A stretch of 64,000 nt of DNA from Liopterus haemorrhoidalis (Eukaryota; Arthropoda; Insecta; Coleoptera; Dytiscidae). How positions within the stretch are numbered: the first letter of the stretch is position 1; each line of letters opens with the position of its first letter. The stretch lies in the NCBI GenBank assembly GCA_963971575.1, contig OZ020611.1:26271279-26335278 (forward strand), written 5' to 3'. Below the pieces are notes generated by a model. It searched no databases. It saw only the letters and a list, made by a program, of their open reading frames with translations, and was not told the DNA's origin. The position numbers and the translations under genes were made by a program. Of the stretch, positions 31,052 through 42,235 are shown piece after piece.

Positions 31052-32360
31052 CAAGGTGTCTCAAAAGAAATTTTATATTTAGTGGATCGATTAAAATAAA
31101 AGTAAGCCGTATATAGAAAAAATGTTTATTAATTATTAAAATACACTTTTTGGGGATTTATTTCTTAAAAATAATATCGTCTAAATGTAGACTCTCGCGT
31201 TCTCGGCACTCATTTAATCGAACAGTAAAATTACTTATGACGTCTCGGCAGGTGGACTCAGGGATGGCTGTCATTTCGTGACGGATATTTTCTTTCAAAT
31301 GCGCCAGTGAAGTCGGTTTATTGGCGTAAACTTTAGATTTAAGATAACCCCATAGGAAAAAGTCCATAGGGGTTAAATCTGGACTGCGTGGAGGCCAATT
31401 TATGTCACCTCTCCGGGAGATCAATTTGCCTGAGAAAATTTCACGAACACGTGGCAGAGACATATTGGACGTGTGTGAAGTTGCTCCGTCCTGTTGGAAC
31501 CATGTTCTTTGGTTATAGCCAGGAAAGTTTTGCAGTTCAGGTACCAAGAAGTTGTCTAACATCTCCACATAACGCTCTGAATTAACTGTAACTGCACGCC
31601 TCCTTTCGTCTTCAAAAAAGTAAGGGTCGATAATTCCTCGCGCCGACATCGCAGCCCATACGATCACTTTAGGCGTATGTAGGGGTTTCTGATGTTTGCG
31701 TTTCGGATTCGTTGCACTCCAGTAGCAGCAGTTCTGCTTATTTACGTGGCCATTAAGATGAAAATGAGCTTCATCCGAAAACAAAATGTTGGTAAACGTT
31801 GAAAATCGCTCAATCACCTGATTTACGAAATTAAGTCTCTGACTGGCATCTTGGGGCTTTAATTCTTGCACCAATTGAATTTTGTAGGGGTGCAGCTTTA
31901 GGTCTTTGTGCAAAATGCGATTCAATGATGATCTATGCACATTTAAAGCACTTGCGCGCTTCCGAATTGAAAGTTTCGGAACGTCACGAACAGACTGATT
32001 AACATTCTCCACGTTTTCTACCGTTCTTGATGACCTAGGTCGCCCGGATTTTGATTTATCCAGCGTTGTACCAGTCTCTTCAAACTTTTTAACCCAATGT
32101 CGAATGAGAGGAATGCTTGGCGCATCATTTAAGTGGCGAAAACCTCGAATACTGCACAATATTCTACGCGCTACAGTCGCCGAATCACCGTTTTTGTAAA
32201 ACTCTCGCACGCATAACGCGCGGTCTGCTCCCGAGAAACGCTCCAAAGCGACTGAATTCCGAAGAGCCAGGCTACCGATTGACATAACCCCCGCGCCCCT
32301 CGGATACGTTGCGTTCACGCAGTAAACTAAATAAATATAAAATTTCTTTTGAGACACTTG
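31052..32360 (-). mobile_element. Complete Tc1/mariner-superfamily element
   Basis: Inverted ends CAAGGTGTCTCAAAAGAAAT (31052) and, at the other side, CAAGTGTCTCAAAAGAAAT ending 32360 agree over about 29 bp with one inserted G. TA lies outside both ends. The 1.3-kb interior is filled by one uninterrupted transposase gene on the minus strand. Intact gene plus near-identical ends make it the youngest-looking autonomous DNA transposon in the window. Confidence 0.9.
31158..32285 (-). CDS. Tc1/mariner-superfamily transposase, intact
   Basis: A 375-codon frame from the ATG at 32285 to TAA at 31158. The frame stays open further upstream, into the terminal repeat, but the first ATG is the likely start. 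Residues about 20-85 form a helix-turn-helix with a DUF4817-like pattern ending in GRPRSSR; a second helix-turn-helix lies around 105-130. The DDE/D catalytic domain shows SDEAHFHL (D171), WFQQDGATSH (D266) and PPRSPDLTPMDFFLWGYLK (D303). The last two Asp are separated by 36 residues, not the 34 of classical mariner. The enzyme would cut and paste its own element into TA sites. No frameshift or stop is seen and all three catalytic residues are present, so it may be active. Confidence 0.92.
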   Translation of the reverse strand: MSIGSLALRNSVALERFSGADRALCVREFYKNGDSATVARRILCSIRGFRHLNDAPSIPLIRHWVKKFEETGTTLDKSKSGRPRSSRTVENVENVNQSVRDVPKLSIRKRASALNVHRSSLNRILHKDLKLHPYKIQLVQELKPQDASQRLNFVNQVIERFSTFTNILFSDEAHFHLNGHVNKQNCCYWSATNPKRKHQKPLHTPKVIVWAAMSARGIIDPYFFEDERRRAVTVNSERYVEMLDNFLVPELQNFPGYNQRTWFQQDGATSHTSNMSLPRVREIFSGKLISRRGDINWPPRSPDLTPMDFFLWGYLKSKVYANKPTSLAHLKENIRHEMTAIPESTCRDVISNFTVRLNECRERESLHLDDIIFKK

Positions 32361-32541
32361 TATATAAAGATTAGTATATCATTTATATTTTTATAAATAA
32401 TAGGAGTTTACCTCGAAATGATAACCTGTATCTGACACTTCATTAGCAAAACAGTTCAAAATTGTAACAATGTTGCAGTATTCGACAGTTACCTCGCTGA
32501 TAGATAAGCTTTTAGAGATTCGCTGGTAAAATTGTTATATA

Positions 32542-34182
32542 CAGTTACGGTCAAAATAATAAATACACCTAATACACCAACCTTATTATTTGTAATTGGA
32601 ACACTAAATAAATTTATATTTTTATTCTAACTGGCATAACCAATAAAGCACTTTATGATGTATTGAAACCATAATATTTATCAAGAAATATTATATGGTG
32701 ATAGAAATATTTTGATATTTGTGAAAACACTACCTGAAACGGTTGGTCAAAATAATAAATACAATCGAGAAAATTTAGTCAAATATAAAATTTATTATTC
32801 ATTTTACTGTTACTAATTACATAATACTAATTTTTATAATCTTAGTAATGAATAACATGCCTTTTATTTGCAAAAACGGCCCGACATCGTTTGGGTATCG
32901 ACTCAATGAGCCGTTGACAGCTCTCTACAGGAATGCTGTACCAAGCTTCTTGAACAGCAGTCCATAATGCATTTTTGTTCCTTGGTTTTTTTCTGCTCAA
33001 CCCCATCCTTTACTAATTTCCAAAGATTTTCTGTTGGATTCAAATCGGGTAATTGAGCAGGCCAAGGTAAAATTTGAAAATTGTTTTTCTGGAACCATGT
33101 TTTTGTTGCACGAGCCGTGTGTTTAGAGTCGTTATCTTGCTGGTAGATCCATATTAGTGACATATTCCATTCCGCATAGGGTAACATAATAGTTTCCAAA
33201 ATAAGGATGCAAATTTCTTTCGTCATTATCTCATCTATGCGAAATAAGGGACGTATACCATACCCAGAAAAACAACTCCAAACTAAAATCTTACCTCCTC
33301 CATGTTAAACGGTTTTTTTTTCGCGTACTTAGGGTTAAACGCCTGGTTTGGAGGACGCGTAACAAATTTTTTCCCATCATTTCCAAACAACATAAGTTTA
33401 CTTTCGTCACTAAACGAAATATTTCTCCATTTTTTTATACCTTCTGCACCATACCAGTAAATGTGTTCTTGAGCATATTCCTTACGGGCTTGTAAGTGTC
33501 TTGGTTTTAATAATGGCACTTTTCTATGCGAACATGATCTTAAGTTATGCTCTACCAACCTCCTTCTAATGGTTCGTGCAGAAATATTCGGTTGTAGTTC
33601 GGTTAGTAAATTAGTTGATGACATGAAATGATTTTTTTCACTTCCTTTACCAAGCGTCTATCTTCGTTCTTTAAAGTTTTGTGTGGCCTACCCCGGGTTT
33701 CTTCTTTAAAGGAGTGACTGATGACATTTTGTACCATTCCCAAAGAGCAACCCATAATATTAGCAAATCTTCTAAAAAAATTGCCATCATTTTTAAGTTG
33801 CTCATTTCACTACCACAATACTTATTCTTACCCATATTTGCAATAGTCTGAACAAAACTAAATATTTTTTTTTTGTAAAACGTATACTTATAAATACATT
33901 TTGCACTTGTATGAACCTGTCTTAACTCTGTTATCAAATTATTTTTATGAGTTTTAGGAAATGTATTTATTATTTTGACCACCATGTCAGGCAGTGTTTT
34001 CACAAAAATCAAAATATTTCTATGACCAAATAATATTTCTTGATAAATATTATGGATTTAATAGCTCATAAAGTGCTTTATTGGTTATGCCAGTTAAAAT
34101 AAAAATATGAATTTATTTAGTGATCGAACTACAAATAATAAGGTTACTATATTAGGTGTATTTATTATTTTGACCGTAACTG
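32542..34182 (-). mobile_element. Tc1 element with long IR/DR ends, inactive
   Basis: Outer ends begin CAGTTACGGTCAAAATAATA on both sides, with TA duplications at 32540-32541 and 34183-34184. The inverted repeats extend about 220 bp inward. Each contains an inner second copy of the end motif: GGTTGGTCAAAATAATAAAT near 32741 and the inverse ATTTATTATTTTGACCACC near 33963. This is the IR/DR arrangement seen in some Tc1 elements such as Sleeping Beauty. The gene inside is broken. Confidence 0.88.
32842..33835 (-). pseudogene. Tc1 transposase (DD34E) with several frameshifts
   Basis: Readable from the ATG at 33835 (MGKNKYCGSEMSNLK) to a stop at about 32842, but at least three frame changes break it. 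Recognisable are RTIRRRLVEHNLRS (paired-like DNA-binding domain), WRNISFSDESKLMLFG (first Asp), WIYQQDNDSKHTA (second Asp) and LPDLNPTENLW (Glu). The second Asp and Glu are separated by 34 residues, as in Tc1. The last break is in an A-run near 32987. The C-terminus continues in another frame. Confidence 0.88.
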
Positions 34183-34199
34183 TATGTACGGTAGGAATT

Positions 34200-35450
34200 T
34201 TGGTCAAAGGGTTGAATCCTTAAAGTGTAAAATTTTATGTTACACTTTATAGATTCAGATCTTATTTAGGTAGCGACCTGCCGTTGAAATTTTAAGATTT
34301 TCCCTAATCTATTTGGTTTAAAAAAAATATTGGGTTATAATCGTTTAACGCGTTTTGACATTATGACAATTTTTTTAATGGCATAATTTACATTAATTGT
34401 GAAAAATGTGAATTAGAAAAAATCACAACTCAAAAACAGTCAAAGAAAACGACTTGGGGTTAGAATTTTTGGATTTCTCGTTATTTATTTAGTTTAGAAA
34501 AAATTAGAGGCCTTATTCGTTTTCTGTATTTTAAAATTATGACAAATTTTAATATTGCGTGATTTATAGAAATTTTCATCTTTGCATCTTCGCATAAAGA
34601 CATGCGATTGAAATTTTTGAAATCTTGAGTTTATTGCTGACTTGTAACCAAATGTAGAATATTTAATTTTTTTATTTATTTTGTTTTTTGAAAATTTTGA
34701 TAAATCCTGTATAAAGAAATCTGCGGTATGAAATTTAAAAATTCTCCTTCATTGTTTAGTCTAACAAAAAAATTTAGCTTTAAAAAACCAATTATTAAGT
34801 TTTTTATGGGCTTTAACTCAAAAAAAATCATGATTATTAAGCAAAAAATTTTTGTTTCCGATTTTATTTAAAATTGGTAAAGTATGTAGTTTTGGTCGTA
34901 GATCAATAAAATTTGGTCCATTTTGAAGTTTGGGAAAAAAACTGGCCCAAACCAGCTCTAACTCAAAAACAAGGAGAGCATGAATATTTTAAATATTTTT
35001 TTCATAGTCCTTACCCTAAAATTTGCTTAAAACTTTAAAATGGCTAAAATCGGAGTCAAAATTTTTTTTACCAAAATTTCAAAATTGGGAAGAAAAAAAA
35101 TTGAATTTTGTTGAATTGAATTGATATTATACATTTTTAGCCTTATATCACAAATATTTGGTCACTTTTGTGTTACGGCCTACAATTTTTACATTTGCGG
35201 CAAAAAAGTAAAAAAAAAGACAGTCCACAAAAATGTCCAGAGCCCATGAAATGCTAGCCTATGATTTTGGTATTAACCATAATAAGGGAGATATATATAG
35301 ATTGTAGTTTTAGGTTGTCCCCCCGTCACAAATTTTCATCTAATTGAAAAAATACATTAAACAAAACAGGTTGTCTTCTTATTATAAACATTTTTTTTTT
35401 TTTTTGTATATTTCTTTTAAGTCAATTACGTGAAAATATGTTTTTGCGTG
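34200..35450 (+). repeat. ~1.2-kb dispersed repeat P, plus copy
   Basis: Matches the inverse complement of 58050-59340. Shared blocks include TAGCGACCTGCCGTTGAAAT, TCACAACTCAAAAACAGTC and GCATGAATATTTTAAATATTTTTTTCAT. Internally a ~120-175-bp degenerate unit (a TCTAGACTAAATAAACT-type word, then CAAAAATTYTAA, then CAGGTCGCT, then TTTTGAGTTGTG) repeats several times. No coding frame. Nature unknown. It begins right after an AGGG-like scrap (TGTACGGTAGGAATTTTGGT) at 34184. Confidence 0.6.
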
Positions 35451-36940
35451 AATCAAACCATTTTGCGGACAGACAGAAGAATAGGCGGTTTTTTTTTTTG
35501 ATATCTACTATTATATTGTACAAGTGGGTATGTATGTTCTATTCAACTTCTGGTGTATCTTCATTTTTCATGTGAGAGGAAAATGAACCGCCGTCTTATC
35601 CGGGTGATATTTTTTTAGTGCTTAGGATTAATTTTATTTCGACAGGGGGTACTGACTAATTTTTATTGATAAAAATCACGCATTTTTTCCTCGAATCCGT
35701 GTCGAATTAAAGTCACCATTGGTCAGCACGGACAGGTTTTATCAGACGATAAAAGATGTTTATTCATATTTCTATTTTTTTATTATTCAAAAGACGATTT
35801 CAGACCAAAACTGAATTGAAAATCCTATAGTTGAAGGTATTTTATTAATAAAATTGATGAAATGTGTAAAAAATACATAAGAGTTGATAAAGATAATGCA
35901 GTTTTTTATGGTTTTTAACACATTTTCATAAATTTTGAAAATTTTTGCTGACCATAAAATTGCCTTCAGTTAAAAATGCTATAAAACGGAAAAGAAAGTA
36001 AGAATTAAGAAAGTTGGAATCAATTTTGAGTTATCAAAATATATTTTTAGGGTCGTTCGAACGATTTAAATGTTAAATCTATCTGTAGATACGTTCAAAT
36101 TAGTTTTCAGGGTGAGTATAGATCTGTTAAGCAGTTTTGTTATTTTAATTCTGGAAACTGTATGTTATTAACTATTTTACTAACTATATTAACGAAAGTA
36201 TAAAGTACAATGTATTAGGAGGATAGATAAGACAGAATAATATACGATATTTAGTAATTGCGTAATTTTAATTGTGTTAAATCTTGAAGTATTATATACC
36301 CAGATGTCATTTTAATATATTATTTCTTTATATAAGTGATTATTATAGGATGAAAGTGTTTTTTTATCATCATGACTGTCTTTCTTTTTTTTTGCAGTAA
36401 AAAGGCCAATTTTAAGACGTATTTCAAAAAACCTGAAAAATTATGATAAAAGTATCCATCAGCGCCTCTCTCGAACAACGAAACAACTACCGCAGTTCAA
36501 ATTTAGGAGGCAATTCCTTCGCATTATGAATTATAACAAGTTTAGGTGAAATTTTAGTGATTAAATAAATTAAAAAACGACTATAATATATTTACGTGTA
36601 AACCAAATTATTTACAAAAAAAACTGAAAATTATAAATACATTTTTAAATAGTTACACAAAATACTAAATTTAATAACGTAAAATATTACTACAACGAAT
36701 ATATTATAACAACGAAAATCTGCAAATTTCACATCTATCAGTGTTACTCAAAAGTTTTTCTAAATTTTCAAGTGACATAATTAATAGTGAATCCTATGCA
36801 ATAATATTTAACTATTTTATTAATTTTTCTCTATTTTATTCAGAATCCATGTGTTCTTTATAGTGAAATAAAATATTATTATTATGTTTAAATGGTCCAA
36901 ACGTAAATTAATTAACCGATTTGGATAATCCTTTGAACAT
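35451..36940. other. No recognised feature
   Basis: AT-rich DNA. An AATAAAATATTATTATTATG word at about 36868 is like the retroposon tails elsewhere. No gene. Confidence 0.4.
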
Positions 36941-37320
36941 TGTATGCCACCGGGGTGCCACGACACTCACACCGGGGTGCCACCAATTTGAAAAATTATT
37001 TTAACGTTAAATTGCTCAGAACTTCCTGTTTGTTATAGGCTAATGATAATAATAATAATAATTTTTGCTGACGTTTTGTGGATGAACCGAGGGCGCGCCC
37101 GAGTTGCGTCACTTCGATAACCACGTGACAGGCAAAAAACGAGTTTTATAATCGACAATTGCGGCAAAATGCCTTATTATATTAAAACGAGTCGTGAAGC
37201 GACGAGTTTTGTCAACGTAGGGGGAGAAGCCCGGCGTAGCCGGGCTGAGGCCCCTAGTTATTTTATAATTATCTAAGACGTGTAGAAACCAAATATGAGA
37301 CAGAACCTATAAAAAAAAAC
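36941..37320. repeat. Repeat with GC-rich hairpins
   Basis: CACCGGGGTGCCAC occurs twice at about 36949-36985. From 37085 several perfect hairpins follow: GGGCGCGCCC, ACGAGTCGTGAAGCGACGAG and AGCCCGGCGTAGCCGGGCT (about 37229-37247). The segment ends in ATTATCTAAGACGTGTAGAA, which also occurs at 40955 in another repeat, so this is probably the 3' part of a retroposon. Confidence 0.5.
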
Positions 37321-37500
37321 AGATATATAATAACTATAGAAGTAACAAATAAAACAAATATTATAAACAATAAATATATTCAATCTAATAAAATTCGAAT
37401 TAGAATTTAAACTTAATAACTCCCACGCTACTAAAATTGAAAAAACATTAATTAAAAAATTTAACCCAAAAATAAAATTAAATAAACTCAATATATATAT
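37321..37500 (-). pseudogene. nad5: NUMT: nuclear copy of mitochondrial nad5 5' region
   Basis: With the invertebrate mitochondrial code (TGA = Trp, ATA = Met), the minus strand reads WVYLILFLG, then in the next frame LINVFSILVAWELLSLNSNS, then after a small deletion LLDWMYLLFMMFVLF and VTSMVIM. This is the N-terminal part of insect NADH dehydrogenase subunit 5, including the conserved WELLSLNSNS and DWMSLLFM-type blocks. Two frame breaks show it is an old nuclear copy. It lies between ATTATCTAAGACGTG (37268) and a TTTTATTAATATAGAT tail (37530), which are adjacent parts of one retroposon elsewhere (40955-41031), so it seems to have landed inside that retroposon. Confidence 0.7.
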
Positions 37501-37527
37501 ATTTTTTTTAAATTAATAATACAAACA

Positions 37528-37546
37528 ATTTTATTAATATAGATGT
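37528..37546 (+). mobile_element. Retroposon tail TTTTATTAATATAGAT
   Basis: The same 16-bp terminus closes repeats at 41016-41031 and 62435-62450. It resembles the short AT-rich 3' termini of insect RTE-type LINEs and their SINEs. Confidence 0.5.
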
Positions 37547-38960
37547 TCTGGGGTGAAATTTGTCCACCTGTATATAGCAGATACATTTTAAAGAAGATTA
37601 GTTTTCCATTCTGGAATAATGTGACTGCAAGATTTTAAAGACATTGTTAGCATTTTTAATGACTTGGTTTTGATGGTTTTCGTTTGAAAGTTAAAAATAA
37701 TTTCCAAAGTGGTATTTGACAGTTTAGTTAACAGATGCGTTTAAGATGTAACAAAGTTGTAAAAATGAAATGCATTATAAGTGGAATACTTTGAAATATT
37801 TGAATTCCGCAAAATATCTGTCATATACCATTTGCTGCTACAACATTAAAATTTTATTTTTAGAAATAGTATACTTTTTTAACATGAATAATTATTATAA
37901 TAATTTGAAATGAAATATTAAATGGGTGAAACTAATAACAATATGTCAATTAACCCCACGCAAGGATGAAAATTTTAATTGCTCTCAAACAATTAAAATT
38001 CCCACAAACATATTAAATCTAACAATATATTTCGTATTAATAAATGCTGTACCGCACCGCATATGTGTTATGTGGGTTGCGGTATAACGAATAGGGAATT
38101 TTTACATTAATAGCACTTAATTTAATTATTTGAAACATTATCAAATAATTGTTAAAATAGTGCATAATGCAATGTACTAAAATATTTATATGAGTGTGTG
38201 GTTCAGTTTCTGCAGCATTCGTGAATGTTGGTGGAATAAATTGTTTGAAAATAATTGTTCATCTACTTTACTAATTACAAGCTCATGCCCATTTTAGGTT
38301 GGTGTTCAGGACTGAGCGATGGCATGGAACAATGGAGCGTTCGCTCCAGAAGCTTCAGGTGTGAAGGCGTTGTAGTCGTCTAGACTAACCATATTCTCGA
38401 ACTCCTTTATTTCTTCATTGCTTGTGGTGTTTCGGATTTCCGTTTTTTTGTTCCTTGATCTTCTAAATAGGAGCCAAGTTTGATATAAGCGCAAAATATG
38501 ACCAAAAAAATGTTACTGTGTATACCTAGTTTTGATTCATATTTCCTACCCTAACCTAACCTAATCTTCAAATTATTATATCTGTTAATATCTGTTACTT
38601 TTATATTCTTTATTATCTTCATTTATTTTAGTATTCTGTTATACTGTTTAAAGTTTTTTTATGCTTACTAACCCATTAGTGCATGAAGTACTTTTTTCCC
38701 GAAATTTAAAATTTTTATAGGAAAATATCATTTATTGCACCATTAAAAGTTGCTGACTTTTTTTTTTCTTTTTTTTTATCTCTTGTAGTTTGGCTGGAAT
38801 CTTATGTTCATTTAAATGGATACTATGCACAGTGGATATTACATTAAATAAAACCTTTGTAATTCCAATAGAGATTAAAAGAATCTAATAGTGCTTCTGT
38901 GTTTGTTACTGTATCTCACTACTCCGATCAAAATATACTTAAACATTATACTAGACGATC
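37547..38960. other. AT-rich DNA; one small non-simple frame
   Basis: A minus-strand 62-codon frame at 38306-38494 has complex composition (FENMVSLDDYNAFTPEASG and a stop after HAIAQS), but no recognised homology or clear acceptor. It may be a decayed transposon or last exon. Two to three CCTAA units lie at about 38553-38567. Nothing else seen. Confidence 0.35.
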
Positions 38961-40102
38961 GGGTCTATTCTCTAAGCATGATGTTAAAATCTTAGCTTCA
39001 GAAACTGACGTTAATTGTTTTAACACCATTTTTAAACTAAATGCTATTCGCTAAAGATATATGTGTTAATATTATAGCGCGGCGGCGTTAAAATAGCCAG
39101 TTAATGTTCTACAATTAGCGCCTACCGAAACGGTGGCTTTAAAAGTTAACGCTAGTGTTTAGTTTGCAAAAATGGCTGATCCTATTTAAATAAATGTCAG
39201 GTTATTTAAAAAAAAAATTAATAAAACACAAGACGGTAGGAATATTAATCAACTTTCTATTACTTTTTAAAGTGAATTCTTTACAGTAGAGATAAGAATG
39301 ACGCTTCATAATTTTTGTTATACAAGTAACTCAGACACAAGTTCAAGTAATTGTATAGAAAGGAAGTAAATATAGGTATATAAAGGAAGAGTATTGGAGA
39401 GCTGTTTTGGTTTTTGTTGAGACGCAGAAATTATAATCCTCTGAAAGCTACAAAACTTCACTTATGCCTCCGCCGTGTTTCAAAATATCGCAGTACATTA
39501 TAATGGTGTATTATTTGAAGAAATCAATTGATGAGATTGATAATGACGATCACAACAGTATTATTCCAGGGTAGAAATAGCGTAATAAATCAAATTTAAT
39601 AATTAATATCACCGAACACCTTTTTAAAAATAAAATGAACATATAATTCACATATTATTAAAAAATTAGATAAACTGTTATAATACAATGTAGTATATAA
39701 ATTGACTAAACAAAAGTTGAATAAAGTTATATTTTTCTTTAATACACTGTGGAAACCAGTTATAATGAGTATCACAGGACAAAACATTTCTGTTCAATTT
39801 TTAAAATAAATTTCGCCACTGAATATTTAATTCAACACCGAAATATTAGGTTAAGATTCTCTTGGCATTTGACTAAATAAATACTCCTGTTAAAATTCAA
39901 CGTAACAACGCATGCGCGTGCAGTTAATATTAGCCTCTCTACAGGGTGAGTTAACGCCTCGCGTTAACAAATATTGTATTAATGCTTACCTTAACAAATG
40001 CTCTTACAGAATAGCATTTTTGGATAATGATGTTAGACATGGAGTTAAAATAAAAATATTAACCTGACGCTAATTTTAACGCATTTCTTACAGAATACAC
40101 CC
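38961..40102. mobile_element. TIR element with GGGTSTATTCTSTAAG ends
   Basis: GGGTCTATTCTCTAAGCATG at 38961 and the complement of the right end, GGGTGTATTCTGTAAGAAAT (ending 40102), are inverted. GTTAAAAT follows in both, and further weak similarity extends inward. No clear target duplication and no transposase. A short ATGGCTGATCC start near 39173 leads nowhere. Confidence 0.6.
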
Positions 40103-40379
40103 GTGTGTGTGTGTTATTATCACAGTAAATTTTTAATATTTTTAAACCAAAACGTGTATTTATTATGCAATTTAAAGAAAAAAATTCAGTTGTGGCCAAC
40201 ACAGGACTGACCGCCATCACAAAGTACTTGTTTAATTTTTGCTGCTTTATCAAAAAATGTCTCAAATAAAAGTTGTTAGTTATTGCTTTTACAGCAACTT
40301 TTGTTACACAATTTTTTTCTAAATATTTCTCTATTGTGAAATATTCGCAAAAATTTTAAAACCGACACGAGTAAATACC

Positions 40380-40640
40380 CATTTCTAGTAACCAATTTTT
40401 ACCAAAAATTGATCAACTTGTGCCATTCATGTCAAAAGCTTAAATATGAAGTTTCATAAAAATCCTTTTAGCCGAATTTGCTCTGGACATGTACACGGAC
40501 CGACATACAGACAGACAAACCGACAGACATCATGCTAAAATTAGTCAAAACGTTATGTAGGGACCTCAATTCGTGAATATCCACCGAAATCTCGAAATGT
40601 CAAAATCAGTATGATCACAATACCTCCCTTATTGGAAAGA
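40380..40640 (+). repeat. Dispersed repeat with ACAGACAGAC and GGGACCTCAATTCG
   Basis: Contains GGACATGTACACGGACCGAC, short CAGACAGA runs and CTCGAAATGTCAAAATCAGT, ending TTACAATAC-like text. Related to 24280-24520. Type unknown. Confidence 0.4.
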
Positions 40641-40724
40641 AAATATAAATTGGAAAGAATGAAAATTTGAAGGAATAGTGGATAGACAGTAATATTTTTG
40701 CAGGGCACAATAATTTATAAAACA

Positions 40725-40797
40725 CTTCGCGGGCCGGATAGAATTTCAGTACGGGCCGAATCCGGCCCGCGGGTCACCATTTACCCAGGCCTGCCCT
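40725..40797. mobile_element. hAT right-end fragment (GGCCCGCGGGTCACC...)
   Basis: GGGCCGGATAGAATTTCAGT and CCGGCCCGCGGGTCACC followed by CCCAGGCCTG look like the GGCCCGC-rich end of hAT elements. A related end lies at 53933-54180. Confidence 0.45.
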
Positions 40798-41031
40798 AGA
40801 ATAAACATTTTGAAATGCCTTATAGCCTATGTTCCCCTCCTAGTTTTACTCATCATCGTACCAAATTTAGTAAAAATATGTCCAGCCGTTTTTTCGTGTA
40901 TCTCAGACAGACAGACAGACAAATATTGTTTTTTCTTGCGGATATTGTCTTGTAATTATCTGAAACGTGTAGAAACCAAACATGAGGACGAAAAAAAAAA
41001 GGTATATCTTCCAGTTTTATTAATATAGATC
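40798..41031 (+). mobile_element. SINE/RTE-type 3' end
   Basis: TTTCGTGTATCTCAGACAGA with three CAGA units, then TTATCTGAAACGTGTAGAAA, an A-run and the terminus CCAGTTTTATTAATATAGAT. The arrangement resembles the 3' ends of insect RTE LINEs and their SINEs. Shares its last third with 37261-37546. Confidence 0.5.
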
Positions 41032-41088
41032 GACAAAACATTCTAAAACCCTGTACAGAAGGAAGGGGGATTTGCCCTCTTGCGTATA

Positions 41089-41350
41089 GCAGGTACCCTA
41101 ATTTACATTTATTTTGTCAAGCTTCTGCTAGGAGAGGTTATAGATATACAGCACTAGCTTTGTTCGTAGAGCCATTTATAACGGTTTATTATCATTAGAC
41201 GCTAGAGTTGTTTTAACGCACTCCTGCGAGCTCTGCGCGTCTGTCTATAATAAACCATAAGAAATGGCTCTATGAACAAAGCTAGCGCTGTATATCTATA
41301 ACATCTCCAAGCAGTAGCTTGACAAAATAAATGTAAATTAGGCTACCTGC
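41089..41350. mobile_element. Foldback MITE, ~100-bp arms
   Basis: 41089-41191 (AGCAGGTACCCTAATTTACA...) and 41250-41350 (...TGTAAATTAGGCTACCTGC) are inverse complements with few mismatches around a ~58-bp loop. Both arms hold CTAGCTTTGTTCRTAGAGCC. Target duplication not evident. Confidence 0.8.
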
Positions 41351-42235
41351 TTATTCTTAAGGAACGAAAATCAATTTATAAAAAAAAGTAATTTTGACAC
41401 GATTTTTCTCAAACATATTTTCAAAACAATTTTTAACCATATGACCCGAGGGGTAGGTCTGAAAATCTGAAAAAGTCAGGGTAATACTCCTAGATGAGAA
41501 TCGGTATAGTTGCAAATTTTTTATCAAATTATTTTTCGAATGTATCGAATGTTTCGAATTTTTGTAAAATATATTTTCACTTCTATCTTGGATAAACACT
41601 TGAATTTTATTTTTAATGCCATTTATTTAGATTTAAAAAATAATAATTATAAAATCTAATCAACATGTTAAAATGGATTTAATTTTATTCAGATTTAAAT
41701 AATTTTAATTTAAAATGTATAATATTAAAAATAACATTTTTACGCATATATTATTAATTATTACAAAAATCAATATTTAATTATTTGAAAATAATGAAAT
41801 TTTAATTAACATATTATCCGATATTTCTGGTTTAGACACGTCATTTTATTTCACAATTATACCGTGAACATTTAAATAAACCCCTTGAAAAACTATAATT
41901 GCTGCAAGATATGGCGGATTAGTTGTTAGGTAGAAAGGTTGGGTCAACACCGCAGGCTACAAATTACTTTTAAAAAAAATCTGGAAAAAAAATTTAGTAA
42001 TAATCTATACGTCAAATAATGCAGCGAATTTTTATCTCTCTAATATAATATTTATAATTCAGTGGAAAAGTAGTATAAGTGACGGAGATAAATGTGTAAT
42101 TGTGTTAATAAAATTTGTTTAGAGTAAAAGAAAAAAAAAGTATAATTGTTTAAAGTTACTTGCGCTGATATGCCAAAGCAATTACTTTAAGTACTTACAG
42201 AAACATATGTAAACTTGGCTATTAGACTTATTTTA
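41351..42235. other. No recognised feature
   Basis: AT-rich DNA, no gene or repeat identified. Confidence 0.4.
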
